Shown here: positions 53,940 to 63,498 of the stretch, piece after piece
How positions within the stretch are numbered: position 1 is the stretch's first letter
Layout of the letters: the number at the start of each line of letters is the position of its first letter
From: Candidatus Obscuribacter sp.
GTDB taxonomy: Bacteria; Cyanobacteriota; Vampirovibrionia; Obscuribacterales; Obscuribacteraceae
Reading direction: 5' to 3'
Assembly: GCA_016712465.1 (NCBI GenBank)
Contig: JADJQZ010000001.1
Location: 5,146,001 to 5,210,000 of the forward strand
DNA length: 64,000 nt
Translations under genes and position numbers: made by a program
Notes under the pieces: model-generated
Database searches by the model: none
Told to the model about the DNA's origin: nothing
What the model saw: the letters and a program-made list of their open reading frames with translations, nothing else

Positions 53940-55112
53940 CTAGATCCTTTCCAATATCATGGCGATACCCATGCCGCCGCCAATACAAAGGCTGACGCAA
54001 CCATAGCGAGCTTTACGCTTGACCAGTTCCATGGAAATGGAAAGAAGCAATCTGGCACCGGTGGCACCAAAGGGATGACCGAGGGCAATGGCGCCGCCAT
54101 TGACGTTGACCTTTTCACGGGGCAAGTTCAACTCTTTTTCGCAGGCAAGATATTGCACGGCAAAAGCCTCGTTAATTTCAAAGAGATCGATCTGGTCCAT
54201 CTTCAAACCAGCTTTCTCAAGGGCCATCGGAATGGCAGGCACCGGACCGATACCCATAATCTCCGGCGGCACGCCCGTCACCGCCCACGATACTACTTTC
54301 ACCAGCGGCTTCAAAGAAAGTTTTTCGGCTGTGGCGGCAGATGTAACCACGAGGGCCGCCGCACCATCTACGATACCGCAAGCATTGCCGGCTGTTACTG
54401 AGCCGCCTTTGCGGAATACCGGTTTCAACTTTGCCAGCCCCTCAAGAGTCGTCTCAGCCCGGGCATGCTCATCCTTCTCAATGACGACCTTGCCTTTCTT
54501 TGATTCCACCTCAACCGGCACAATCTCTTCTCGCAAACGGCCGCTCTGCATGGCCTGGGCAGCCAGGGTCTGACTGCGCAGCGCGAATTCATCTTGATCT
54601 TCGCGGCTGATTTTATACTTCTCTTGAATATTCTCGGCAGTCTCACCCATGGAAGCTTTGGCATAGGTGTCGCGAATATCGAGACCGTCCCACAGTTCCA
54701 TGTGACCCATGCGCCCACCCCAGCGGTTGCTCCAGTTGCTGTAGGGGGTCATAGAAAGAGCATCGGTGCCCCCGGCAAGAACCACGGAAGCCATGCCTGC
54801 CTGGATCTGCATGGCAGCGGTAGCCACGGCGCTCACCCCGGAGCCGCAAAGCAGATTGAGGATGTGACCGGGAGTACTCTCTTTCAAACCATTGCGCAAG
54901 GCTACGTGGCGCGCCAGATAAATGGCATCTTTGCTGGTCTGAATGACATTGCCCATTATTACCGAGTCGATCAGTTCCTTATCAACACCGGAGCGCTCGA
55001 TAGCTCCCCGCCCAGCCTCCACGGCAAGATCGGTAGCACTTTTCGTGGCAAGCCCGCCACCAAAGGCTCCAAATGCCGTTCTGGCACCATTGACAATCAC
55101 TATCTCGCTCAT
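53940..55112 (-). CDS. Acetyl-CoA acetyltransferase (thiolase)
   Basis: 390 residues from ATG 55112 (MSEIVIVNGARTAFGAFGGG). The nucleophile lies in LNLLCGSGVSAV (about residue 90), NEAFAVQ supplies the acidic pocket, GHPFGATGAR the catalytic His and CIGGGMGIA the second Cys. It condenses or cleaves acyl-CoA (acetoacetyl-CoA class), in fatty acid or PHB-type metabolism. Longer frames upstream lack family similarity. Confidence 0.93.
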   Translation of the reverse strand: MSEIVIVNGARTAFGAFGGGLATKSATDLAVEAGRGAIERSGVDKELIDSVIMGNVIQTSKDAIYLARHVALRNGLKESTPGHILNLLCGSGVSAVATAAMQIQAGMASVVLAGGTDALSMTPYSNWSNRWGGRMGHMELWDGLDIRDTYAKASMGETAENIQEKYKISREDQDEFALRSQTLAAQAMQSGRLREEIVPVEVESKKGKVVIEKDEHARAETTLEGLAKLKPVFRKGGSVTAGNACGIVDGAAALVVTSAATAEKLSLKPLVKVVSWAVTGVPPEIMGIGPVPAIPMALEKAGLKMDQIDLFEINEAFAVQYLACEKELNLPREKVNVNGGAIALGHPFGATGARLLLSISMELVKRKARYGCVSLCIGGGMGIAMILERI

Positions 55113-55373
55113 GGGAAACAACCTTTCTAAAAGACGATCGGAAGATACTGCAAATGCCCCCTTAGTATCGCACCCTTGAAGGCCTGGTCGCCCCAGGCCG
55201 TTATCAGACAGTGCAACGCCTGCCCGAGAAAAGGCGGGCGATACGAGCACTTTACATCCCAAAGCTTAGGCAATCATAAAACATCTATCAAGAGCATATA
55301 GTTCTGACATCTTGTCAGGCTAAAATTTCCGAAGTGCCGCAATGGCTTTCATAACTAATTGGAGGGTCGAACC

Positions 55374-56474
55374 TTGGCTAAGGTTGGAATACCGAAAGAG
55401 ATCAAAGACAACGAATACCGCGTTGCCATCACTCTGGCTGGAGTCAAATCGCTTGTTTCCGACGGGCACACCGTCTACATCGAAAAGAGTGCCGGTATCG
55501 GCAGCGGCATGACCGACGACGAATACAAAGCCGCAGGAGCAAAAATTCTTCCTGATGCCGCTTCCGTCTTCGGCGAGTCCGACCTGATCCTGAAAGTCAA
55601 AGAGCCCCAGGCGCAAGAAGTGCCCATGCTCAGAAAAGGGCAGTTGCTCTTCACCTACCTGCACCTGGCAGCCATGCCCAAGCTGGCCCACGACCTGGCC
55701 AAGACCGGCGCTACCTGCGTAGCCTACGAAACAGTGCAACTGGCCAACGGCCAACTCCCCCTCCTCACTCCCATGTCTGAAATCGCCGGACGTCTGGCTA
55801 CTCAGATTGGCGCCAACTACCTGGAGCGTCCCATGGGTGGTCGCGGTGTTCTCCTGGGCGGCGTGCCCGGTGTTGAACCCGGCGAAGTAATCATCGTCGG
55901 CGGCGGCGTCGTCGGCACCAACGCTGCCAAGATTGCGGTTGGTCTGGGCGCCCGCGTCACCATCTTCGATCTGTCACTGGAAAGACTGCGTTACCTTGAC
56001 GACGTCTTCGGCGGTCAGGTTCGCACCGTATTCTCGGTCGGACACTACCTGGAAAGCCTCCTGCCCCACGCCGACCTCGTCATCGGCGCCGTACTCATCC
56101 CCGGCAAACAAGCTCCCAAGCTGGTTACCCGCGAGATGGTCAGCAAGATGAAGAAAGGCGCCGTCATCGTCGACGTAGCCATCGACCAGGGCGGTTGCAT
56201 CGAAACCATCAAAGCCACCACTCACTCACAGCCGGTCTACGAAGTCGACGGCGTTGTACACTACGGCGTCGCCAACATCCCCGGTGCCGTACCGTGGACT
56301 TCCACCCGCGCCCTCACCAATGCCACCATGCCTTATGCCATGAAGCTGGCTAAGTTCGGCTACCAGGCTTGCCTGGATGATCCCGCCCTCAACCTGGGCG
56401 TCAACATCCACGAAGGCCAGATCGTACACCACGGTGTACTGGAAGCCGTCGGTACTCCTGTCGCTGCCAAGTAA
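55374..56474 (+). CDS. ald: Alanine dehydrogenase
   Basis: 366 residues from TTG 55374, with GGAGG 8 nt upstream. MAKVGIPKEIKDNEYRVAIT is the family N-terminus. YLHLAAMP (catalytic His), the NAD-binding VIIVGGGVVGTNAAKIA and PGAVPWTSTRALTNAT are typical. It interconverts alanine and pyruvate with NADH and ammonia. A terminator follows the stop. Confidence 0.95.
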   Translation: MAKVGIPKEIKDNEYRVAITLAGVKSLVSDGHTVYIEKSAGIGSGMTDDEYKAAGAKILPDAASVFGESDLILKVKEPQAQEVPMLRKGQLLFTYLHLAAMPKLAHDLAKTGATCVAYETVQLANGQLPLLTPMSEIAGRLATQIGANYLERPMGGRGVLLGGVPGVEPGEVIIVGGGVVGTNAAKIAVGLGARVTIFDLSLERLRYLDDVFGGQVRTVFSVGHYLESLLPHADLVIGAVLIPGKQAPKLVTREMVSKMKKGAVIVDVAIDQGGCIETIKATTHSQPVYEVDGVVHYGVANIPGAVPWTSTRALTNATMPYAMKLAKFGYQACLDDPALNLGVNIHEGQIVHHGVLEAVGTPVAAK

Positions 56475-56506
56475 CACCGGCACAGACAAAAAGCTAAAAT
56501 AAGCCT

Positions 56507-56553
56507 CCGCTCAACTTTCCTCGGGAAGTACAGGCGGAGGTTTTATTTTTGCC
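56507..56553 (+). terminator. Intrinsic terminator of ald
   Basis: CCTCCGC pairs with GCGGAGG, then TTTTATTTTT. The loop is long (about 22 nt). Confidence 0.75.
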
Positions 56554-56580
56554 GACAAAACCGGTCGGGAAGGAGAACTC

Positions 56581-57423
56581 GTGGGAGAGCCTCAGGCTGC
56601 TAATGATGAATCCCTGGATCGCCACTGGTCGGAAGAAGTAGAAAAGGTCGGGTTGACTCATAAGCGCTTCACCGAACTGTATGCGTTGGCAATCAAAAGC
56701 CTGGCTCCGGACGTGCAAGTGAAAGTCATAGACGAATACCAGATAGAGGTAAAGTTTGCGGGAGGAGACATAGGAGTTTCCTATACTGAAAACCCATGGC
56801 GCCAGTGCAAAGATCTACCCGGGGAAAGGCGAAAGAATCTGCGGATTTGTCTTGCAGACGCCGTTCGAAACGAAATAATGGATGACCAGGTGGTACAAGA
56901 AACAGATATTGTGCCGCTCATTAAAGGAGACGACTTTCTCAAAGCTGCAAAACACTCAGGTGTAAAGGTTTACCATGAAGAAGTCTCCAAGGGACTGCAC
57001 CTGGTCTATGCCCTCGATGAAGAGGATGCCCTCACTTTTATCGACCAGAATAGACTCGATGCTCTGAAGCTCTCAAAAACGGATTTGAAGGAACTAGCCC
57101 TGGCCAATCTTCACAAAAGAGTGGCCGACAACACCTTCCTAAACACTGCAAATGACCGATACGGAATGCCTACAATTGATGGCGTCTTCGAATCCAGCCT
57201 GGTGCTTTTTGAAACTTTCATGACAGCTATGAGCGAACAGTTTCAAAACGACCTGATGTTCGTCATACCAAACCGAGATATTGTATTGCTTGGACCGAGG
57301 TCCGACCAAGAACTCCAGGCTTGGTTTAAGTCGCACGCCAAGAAGTCTTTCAAGGAGTATCCGCATCCCATAAGCACCAGACTATACACATGGAAAGAAG
57401 GCAAAATCACTGCCATTGACTGA
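56581..57423 (+). CDS. DUF1444-family protein
   Basis: 280 residues from GTG 56581, with AAGGAG 5 nt upstream. IVPLIKGDDFL, LHLVYALDEEDALTF and FVIPNRDIVLLGPRSDQEL match the core of DUF1444 (YtpQ-like). Function of the family is not established. It stands between ald and a CoA-transferase gene, 24 nt before the latter. The related protein at 52590 shows lineage-level use of this domain. Confidence 0.7.
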   Translation: MGEPQAANDESLDRHWSEEVEKVGLTHKRFTELYALAIKSLAPDVQVKVIDEYQIEVKFAGGDIGVSYTENPWRQCKDLPGERRKNLRICLADAVRNEIMDDQVVQETDIVPLIKGDDFLKAAKHSGVKVYHEEVSKGLHLVYALDEEDALTFIDQNRLDALKLSKTDLKELALANLHKRVADNTFLNTANDRYGMPTIDGVFESSLVLFETFMTAMSEQFQNDLMFVIPNRDIVLLGPRSDQELQAWFKSHAKKSFKEYPHPISTRLYTWKEGKITAID

Positions 57424-57447
57424 CCATAATCTCAAAAGGAGCCACAC

Positions 57448-58896
57448 GTGACCAGCCTCGAAACGAAAGAGCGCAGCCTGGGACGAGGAGAACTAAAGGT
57501 TCTCGCCGACCTGTCCAAACTGCTTGGTATAGACAAACACTTCCAGGGTGAAGTCACCTTGCAGGGTCACGACCCCATCCTCAAAAGTCCGCACCATCTC
57601 TCGGAAGCCACCGCCTATGCCCTTCTAGCTGAAGCCATGGCGGCAGTATCGATTGCCAACCTGGGAGGCGCGAAGGCCAATTCCCTCAGTATAAATGTCA
57701 CTGATGCCATTCACTTTCTTCACTCCTCGCACTTTCTCTGGCAATCGGGCTACGGCATGACAGTGGGAGCGGAGTACATTCCCACCAACGGCATTTTCGC
57801 CTGTCGAGACGGCAAGCATATAATGATCGAAGCCGGACCACCCTACATAAAGCTCGAACGCGGCTATCTCAACTTCTTTGATTGCGGCAATAATCGCGAA
57901 TCCATCGCCAGAGAAATCGCCAAATATGACGGCGAGGAATTGCAAGAAGCCCTCTCTCAAAAGGGGCTGCCGGCCTGCCTTGCCTATACAAAGGAGGAGT
58001 GGCGGGCGCACCCGCAGGGTCAGGAACTCTTAAAGGTACCGGTCATTGAAATAGAGAAGTTAGCTGATGGCAAGCCGGTTCCCTTCAAGAAAAACGAGGG
58101 ACTGGGACCACTGCATGACATTAAGGTTCTCGACTTCACCCATGTGCTGGCCGGTCCGCGCAGCGCCCGCACCCTGGCCAACTACGGCGCCCAGGTGCTG
58201 CACATAAGCTCACCCTTTCATATGGATACGCTGCCCCAGAATCTGCTCGTCAATCCAGGCAAACATTCCGCTTATCTTGAGTTGAATACAGGCGACAACC
58301 TGACCGCGATGAAAGAACTGGCAAGACAAGCCGATGTTTTCACCACATCTTATCGCCCGGCTGTGAATGCCCGTTTTGGCTTGACTCCGCAAGAGTTGGT
58401 GAAACTAAATGAGAACATAATCTGCCTGACCATAAACGCCTATGGGCATAGTGGCCCCTGGCAGGACCGCCCCGGCTTCGATCAAAATGCCCAAGTAGCC
58501 ACGGGCTTTGCCGCAAAAGAAGGCGAGCGCCTGGACGGACCACAAACGCCGCAATTCTCACCGGTATTTTATTTAAATGACTTTCTCACTGCCTACCTGG
58601 CTGCCGCAGGAGTGCTGAGCGCCCTCATCAAGCGTGCCACCGAAGGTGGTAGCTACCACGTTAAGGTATCGCTGGCACGAAGCGCCATGTGGGTGCAAGA
58701 TATGGGTTATATAGAAAAATCAGCCTATGGCGCACAGCGAGAAAAGGACACCTACCCGGCCAATTTGGTGGATGTGCAATCACCTTTCGGCACCATCACA
58801 GAACTGGCTCCCGCCGTGCAATTTGAGCACTCACCACTGGTAGACATTCTGCCAGTGCGCCCCTTTGGTGCGGATAAGCCGGTTTTCTGGAGATAA
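57448..58896 (+). CDS. CaiB/BaiF-type (family III) CoA-transferase
   Basis: 482 residues. The C-terminal half from about residue 225 has VLDFTHVLAGPRSARTLANY, followed by ADVFTTSYRPAVNARFGL and LTINAYGHSGPWQDRPGFDQ, the core of family III CoA-transferases. The N-terminal half is a related alpha/beta segment. The expected catalytic Asp lies in DQNAQVATGF-type context. It transfers CoA between organic acids. A toroid protein starts 5 nt downstream, suggesting a shared pathway. Confidence 0.85.
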   Translation: MTSLETKERSLGRGELKVLADLSKLLGIDKHFQGEVTLQGHDPILKSPHHLSEATAYALLAEAMAAVSIANLGGAKANSLSINVTDAIHFLHSSHFLWQSGYGMTVGAEYIPTNGIFACRDGKHIMIEAGPPYIKLERGYLNFFDCGNNRESIAREIAKYDGEELQEALSQKGLPACLAYTKEEWRAHPQGQELLKVPVIEIEKLADGKPVPFKKNEGLGPLHDIKVLDFTHVLAGPRSARTLANYGAQVLHISSPFHMDTLPQNLLVNPGKHSAYLELNTGDNLTAMKELARQADVFTTSYRPAVNARFGLTPQELVKLNENIICLTINAYGHSGPWQDRPGFDQNAQVATGFAAKEGERLDGPQTPQFSPVFYLNDFLTAYLAAAGVLSALIKRATEGGSYHVKVSLARSAMWVQDMGYIEKSAYGAQREKDTYPANLVDVQSPFGTITELAPAVQFEHSPLVDILPVRPFGADKPVFWR

Positions 58897-58901
58897 CTGA
58901 A

Positions 58902-59924
58902 GTGCCGACTAATACCTTAGACTGCCTGCAGCAAGTTTCACAGAAATCCTCGCTATCGGTTCTCGAATCGAGAGAGACCCAATTTGCCAAAACATCCCTC
59001 GATTACCTGGTTTCGCCTGAAGCCCTGGCCAGCATAAAGATAGATCCTTACTGGCCCAAGTGGGATAGTCCCTGGTGGCATATGATGCTTCTGCATGAAA
59101 TGGGGCTGACTGAAAGCATTCCTTCTGAAGCCATCAACTGGATGCTGGACTTTATGGAGCAGCACTATCTAAAAAGCTTTCCCTTCAAAGAAGAGGATGT
59201 GCCGGCAGGTCTTGATCCTCTGAGCAATATCGCCTGCCATTGCCAGCTTGGCACCATGCATCAGCTCCTCAAGTGCTACGGAGTAGAGGAAGCAAGACTG
59301 GCCTGGCTGAGAGAATGGTATCTGCGTTACAAGTTACCGGATGGCGGCTTGAACTGTGATGAAGCAGCCTACCTTAAGCCCAAGCCGAAGAGCTCGGTTG
59401 TATCAACCCTGCCGCCCCTGGAAGCCATGCTTGCTTATGGTGACGAGTTGAGCGAGGAGGAACTGGCATTTTTAGACGGTGGTGCGCACTATTTGATAGA
59501 CCGGAAACTCTTCCGCTCTGCCACCACCGGCGCCATCATGGATGAAGCCTGGCTAAAGCTCTGTTTTCCTCGCTTCTACCACTATGATATTTTGAGGGGT
59601 CTTTCCTTCCTTCTGAAATGGAGCCGACTGAGAGAGCAGTTTTTACCTGCCATTGCCATAGTGGAAGCGGTTCGGCTAATTGATGATGCTTTTGCGGATG
59701 GACTGGTTTCACCCGGCAGGCAATGCTTTGCCGGGGCCAGTTCGCGCTTCTACAATCTGGACACAGGTAGCTGGAGCAGACAACCGGCCAGGTCTTTCCC
59801 CTTGCTTGAAGAAGTGAGCCGCGAAGGCAGAGTCTCACCGTACTTGACTGAACTCTGGCAGGAAGCGAGAGTAAATCTTGCTTCTTTGCTTGAGGCCGGA
59901 CTCATCTCCGATAGCGAAAGCTGA
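58902..59924 (+). CDS. Terpene-cyclase/prenyltransferase-type alpha/alpha-toroid protein
   Basis: 340 residues, all helical. KIDPYWPKWDSPWWHMMLLH and LRYKLPDGGLNCDEAAYL (about residues 45-70 and 145-165) have the QW-like pattern of the six-hairpin toroid seen in squalene cyclases and prenyltransferases. No DxDD catalytic motif is seen. It is coupled to the CoA-transferase gene by 5 nt. Function unknown. Confidence 0.6.
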   Translation: MPTNTLDCLQQVSQKSSLSVLESRETQFAKTSLDYLVSPEALASIKIDPYWPKWDSPWWHMMLLHEMGLTESIPSEAINWMLDFMEQHYLKSFPFKEEDVPAGLDPLSNIACHCQLGTMHQLLKCYGVEEARLAWLREWYLRYKLPDGGLNCDEAAYLKPKPKSSVVSTLPPLEAMLAYGDELSEEELAFLDGGAHYLIDRKLFRSATTGAIMDEAWLKLCFPRFYHYDILRGLSFLLKWSRLREQFLPAIAIVEAVRLIDDAFADGLVSPGRQCFAGASSRFYNLDTGSWSRQPARSFPLLEEVSREGRVSPYLTELWQEARVNLASLLEAGLISDSES

Positions 59925-60761
59925 CTAAGGTCGCAAGAGCACGCCGCCGTTTTTATAGTAGTAAGTTTTTATGGCCTTCTCAGCCACATAGCGCTCTTGA
60001 TCTTTCGCCAGGCGTTCCAGCACAGCCTTGGGACAGTTAGAATTTTCCGCTAGATGAGCCCGTATATCATTTTCCTTTTCATGACTGAGTGCTTCCATAA
60101 TTTCTGCGGGCAGGGACGGGTTTTCAGCCAGATATTGCTTTATGCTTTCACCAACGCTTTTGTCGGCTTTGCTGCGCAAATAGAGCGCTCTCAAACTGGC
60201 AGGCGGCGTGGCAGCGTTACGAGCCGCAATTTTCACAAGGCTGAAATTCTTAGCTCGGCTCATAAAGTCAAGAATCTGCCCGTCGGAAGCTTTGCCTCGC
60301 ATAGCTAACAAGGCCTGAAACTCTTCATAGTCAGGATCACCCTTTTGATATAAGTCGTCTCGAATCAGGCGCTGCAAAATAAAGGTAAGCGGTGCGCGCG
60401 GATGGTCGGTAAAGTCCCAATCGAGAGGGGTTTTCTTGGCTAAAACAGAAAAGACCGAAGGCGGCAAGCTGGGATTTTTGAGCAGGGCGAAGAAAATATC
60501 CCGGTCGTCGTTTTCGGCATAGGTGCTCAGTTTCATGGAGCCGGCCAAACTCAGCAATACCGCTTCGGGCGTGTTGAGATTTTCTGCCACGCGGGCTCGC
60601 ACCTCAATATCATTACTTTTGGCTAGAGTTGCCAAATCATCACTTTTGTAGGCCCGTTCGGCTTTCTCTCGCTCCGTCAATTGCTCGGCTTTGACCAGAG
60701 GCAAAGAACAGAATAAGGCGGAAACTAACAAAAACATGGTAAGTCTTGATTTGCGCGTCAT
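59925..60761 (-). CDS. Secreted leucine-rich variant (LRV)-like repeat protein
   Basis: 278 residues with a signal peptide ending near LVKA. It repeats the pattern LAxxxDIEVRARVAENLNTP...VLLSLA and DIRAHLAENSNCPKAVLERL, the LRV/HEAT-like unit with Val-Arg-x-x-Val-Ala-x-Asn-x-x-x-Pro. About six units are visible. It is probably a protein-binding solenoid. It ends exactly at the convergent toroid gene. Confidence 0.75.
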   Translation of the reverse strand: MTRKSRLTMFLLVSALFCSLPLVKAEQLTEREKAERAYKSDDLATLAKSNDIEVRARVAENLNTPEAVLLSLAGSMKLSTYAENDDRDIFFALLKNPSLPPSVFSVLAKKTPLDWDFTDHPRAPLTFILQRLIRDDLYQKGDPDYEEFQALLAMRGKASDGQILDFMSRAKNFSLVKIAARNAATPPASLRALYLRSKADKSVGESIKQYLAENPSLPAEIMEALSHEKENDIRAHLAENSNCPKAVLERLAKDQERYVAEKAIKTYYYKNGGVLLRP

Positions 60762-60871
60762 CGCTAATGTTCCCCTTACTCTCCAGCAATCTTATAAACT
60801 GTACAATCACAGGAAGAAATTTAGCAGGCAATTGAAGCTAAAATTAGTCGAGTTTCCAGCGGAGAATATCC

Positions 60872-61921
60872 TTGCCGTTCCGGTTTTTCCATAGCGACGA
60901 AAATGAAAAGGAGCGCAGGCGCCTGCAAGACTTGAGCATCGAGGCTCTGAGCAGGGGCGACATCACTCCCGACGCCAGAAGACGACTGGAAGCGCACAAA
61001 AATAGCCCTTTCTTTACAACGACCATGAGCCCGGCCGGGCTTTTATTGTCAAAGCAGGCAGGCTACAAGGTATTGACCCAGGTCATGGGCTCATCTTTCA
61101 TTTATGTCAACAGGGAAGAAGCCCGGCGGACTTATGGTGACTATACCTGCGAGGTTTTGACCCTAACGAACAGTTACGAGCAAGTCCGCACGAATGCGCT
61201 ACGCAGGCTGAGGAAGGAAGCGGCGCTTTTAGAAGCTGACGGTGTTGTAGATGTAAGAGTTTTGGTAAAGGAAAAGGAAAAGGAATGGCAGGAGGGGCTG
61301 CTTGAATGCACCATTAGCGGTACCGCCATCAGAGTTCCGAACAAACCAGAATTCAAAAAGCCTGAGGGCTCAGTTCAAAGACTCTTCAACAAGACAAAGA
61401 GCAGACCTATAAGCCATCCGGCCGGTGGCAAGATGCAAGTCGGAGCGGATGCATCCCTGGACACAAAAGCTAACGCAGCTCCCTTTCTCAGCAATCTGAC
61501 CGGGCAAGAATTCTGGCAACTTTATCAAGCCGGCTACTGGCCGACGACGCTTGTTTCAGCCAACTGTTGCTACTTTGTCATGGCCGACCAGCAGGCAAGA
61601 AAAGCCCAGTCAGGATTCTTAGCAGGCCAACCCAATCAGGAACTCGAATGCTTTAGTAAAGGCATCTACCACTGTCGCTATCAAGTAAGCAATAAACTTA
61701 AGAGAGACGCTAAGGAAAGCGGGGGCGAAGGCATTATCGGCGTTCAGTTCGACTCAGAAATCGAAAGAGTCACCTTCGACAAAGAGCCGAACTTCGCCTT
61801 CGGCATCAATGTAAATATGTCGGCCCTGGGCACGGCCGTAAGAGCGGTTCCAAGCGGTAATTTGCCAAAAGAAACTGGTTCTTTAATGGTTCTCAATCTT
61901 GATAGAAAGAAAGAAAAGTAA
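60872..61921 (+). CDS. Tandem YbjQ/heavy-metal-binding-domain-like protein
   Basis: 349 residues from TTG 60872, with GGAG 7 nt upstream. Two related domains are seen. The first has SSFIYVNREEARRTYG and EADGVVDVRVLVKEKEKE (about residues 70-155); the second has LVSANCCYFVMADQQARKAQ and GEGIIGVQFDSEIERV (about 225-320), ending ALGTAVRAV. This is the YbjQ (DUF74) order, a pentameric fold sometimes linked to metals. The role is unknown. Confidence 0.68.
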   Translation: MPFRFFHSDENEKERRRLQDLSIEALSRGDITPDARRRLEAHKNSPFFTTTMSPAGLLLSKQAGYKVLTQVMGSSFIYVNREEARRTYGDYTCEVLTLTNSYEQVRTNALRRLRKEAALLEADGVVDVRVLVKEKEKEWQEGLLECTISGTAIRVPNKPEFKKPEGSVQRLFNKTKSRPISHPAGGKMQVGADASLDTKANAAPFLSNLTGQEFWQLYQAGYWPTTLVSANCCYFVMADQQARKAQSGFLAGQPNQELECFSKGIYHCRYQVSNKLKRDAKESGGEGIIGVQFDSEIERVTFDKEPNFAFGINVNMSALGTAVRAVPSGNLPKETGSLMVLNLDRKKEK

Positions 61922-61989
61922 AGGCAGGCAGATAAAAGTCTGCACGCTCTTTATAATATCCATGGAGAAAGTCGCGGCAGGAAACACAA

Positions 61990-62763
61990 ATGTCCAGAAT
62001 CAAGCTTACGTCATGGAATGTCAACGGCATCAGAGCCGTGAGTAAGAAAGGCTTTTTTGAATGGTTTGAAGCGCACAAGCCGGATGTTCTCGGACTGCAA
62101 GAGACCAAAATAAGTGCCGATCAACTCACCGACGAACTGACCAAGCGCAAAGGCTATAAGAGCTATTTTGCCCATGCCGAGAGAAGAGGTTACAGCGGCG
62201 TAGGCATCTATACAAAAATAGAACCACTGACGGTGCAAGAGGGCTTCGGCGTCAAACGCTTCGATGATGAGGGGCGCACACTCGTAGCCGACTACGGAGA
62301 CTTCTTGCTCGCCAACATTTACTTCCCAAATGGTGCCGCCAATGAAGATCGCCTCGCTTACAAAATGGATTTTTACACCGAGTTTTTAAAATGGGCTAAG
62401 AAGCAGAGCAAGGCTGGTCGAAAGCTTATTGTCTGCGGCGACTTCAACACAGCCCACAAGCCCATAGATCTGGCAAGACCAAAGGAAAATGAAAAGATCT
62501 CAGGCTTTCTACCGGAAGAGCGCGACTGGATGGACAAATACATAAAAGCGGGAAACATCGACACTTTTAGAGAGTTCGATCAGTCTGCGGACAAATATAC
62601 ATGGTGGCATATGCGCACCAATGCCAGGGAACGAAATGTGGGATGGCGCATAGACTATTTCTTCGCCAATAGCCTTTTGAAAGACAATCTGGCAGGGGCA
62701 GGCATTCTGGCCGATGTGCACGGCTCCGATCATTGCCCTGTTACCCTGGAGCTTAAGATCTGA
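61990..62763 (+). CDS. xth: Exodeoxyribonuclease III
   Basis: 257 residues. LTSWNVNGIRAV and LQETKIS start the AP-endonuclease fold; VCGDFNTAH, WRIDYFFANSL and ADVHGSDHCPVTLEL give the metal-binding Asp/Asn and catalytic His. It cleaves abasic sites and resects 3' ends in base excision repair. Length and starts fit the family. Confidence 0.95.
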   Translation: MSRIKLTSWNVNGIRAVSKKGFFEWFEAHKPDVLGLQETKISADQLTDELTKRKGYKSYFAHAERRGYSGVGIYTKIEPLTVQEGFGVKRFDDEGRTLVADYGDFLLANIYFPNGAANEDRLAYKMDFYTEFLKWAKKQSKAGRKLIVCGDFNTAHKPIDLARPKENEKISGFLPEERDWMDKYIKAGNIDTFREFDQSADKYTWWHMRTNARERNVGWRIDYFFANSLLKDNLAGAGILADVHGSDHCPVTLELKI

Positions 62764-62808
62764 GGCAAGCGCTTGATATTAAGCGTGAAATAGGGGATAT
62801 TTTTTCCT

Positions 62809-63441
62809 ATGAATGAACTACCTGCGCCCACCACAATTGAATCAGGCAAAATTTGGGAGAACCGCTCCACCAAGGAAATTCTCTACGGCATTGCCAAGAT
62901 AAAGAAAGCCGACTACGCTATTTTGCGTATCGCTTCCCATGACATCAACATAGACGGCGAGATCTTGCTTTCCAAAGGCAGTACCGTCTCAGGAGCGCGG
63001 CTCATTTTGGAAGACGGAGCGGTGGAAGGCTATCCGGCCTTAAAAGCGCTTCTGTCGGTGCACGACGGCACCTATTCACTTCTAGATTACAGCCAGATAA
63101 GTGACCAGGCTGTGCACCTTGAACAAGGTATGAAGGTGAAAATAAACCAGCTCCTCAATGCCCTGCCTAATTTGCCAGACACCGTTGAAGAACTGACCGA
63201 GGGTGCCGTGGTGGGCAAAATTCGCAGCTTCGACCCCATAGATTTGCCTGAACCGCAAGTAGAAGCAGCTAAAGGCAGCAAGGTAGGCGTCAAGCCGGAG
63301 CCGCCTCACATCGAGACTGCAGACGAGGCTCTGAAGCGCACCTTGCCCGTAGCCGTGATAATCACAGCCGTAATTCTGGTCATGGCCATCATTGCAACCA
63401 TTGCCGTAATAGCCTTTAAGCCCCAGGTCGTGCCGAACTAG
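62809..63441 (+). CDS. PATAN/DUF4388-like protein with C-terminal membrane helix
   Basis: 210 residues. DINIDGEILLSKGSTVSGARLILEDGAVEG followed by LLSVHDGTYSLLDY has the PATAN (DUF4388) pattern, a module of predicted signalling proteins. A single helix near residues 183-205 (AVIITAVILVMAIIATIAVI) anchors the C-terminus. The stop is inside a 17-nt tandem repeat. Neighbours give no partner. Confidence 0.65.
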   Translation: MNELPAPTTIESGKIWENRSTKEILYGIAKIKKADYAILRIASHDINIDGEILLSKGSTVSGARLILEDGAVEGYPALKALLSVHDGTYSLLDYSQISDQAVHLEQGMKVKINQLLNALPNLPDTVEELTEGAVVGKIRSFDPIDLPEPQVEAAKGSKVGVKPEPPHIETADEALKRTLPVAVIITAVILVMAIIATIAVIAFKPQVVPN

Positions 63442-63494
63442 AAGTCGTGCCGAACTAGAAGTCATGCCGAACTAGAAGTCATGCCTGACTAGAA
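63427..63494. repeat. 17-nt tandem repeat (4 units) spanning a stop codon
   Basis: Four units with consensus gtc(g/a)tgccgaactagaa at 63427, 63444, 63461 and 63478 (the last slightly diverged). The stop of the PATAN-like gene lies in the first unit. Confidence 0.95.
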
Positions 63495-63498
63495 GAGG

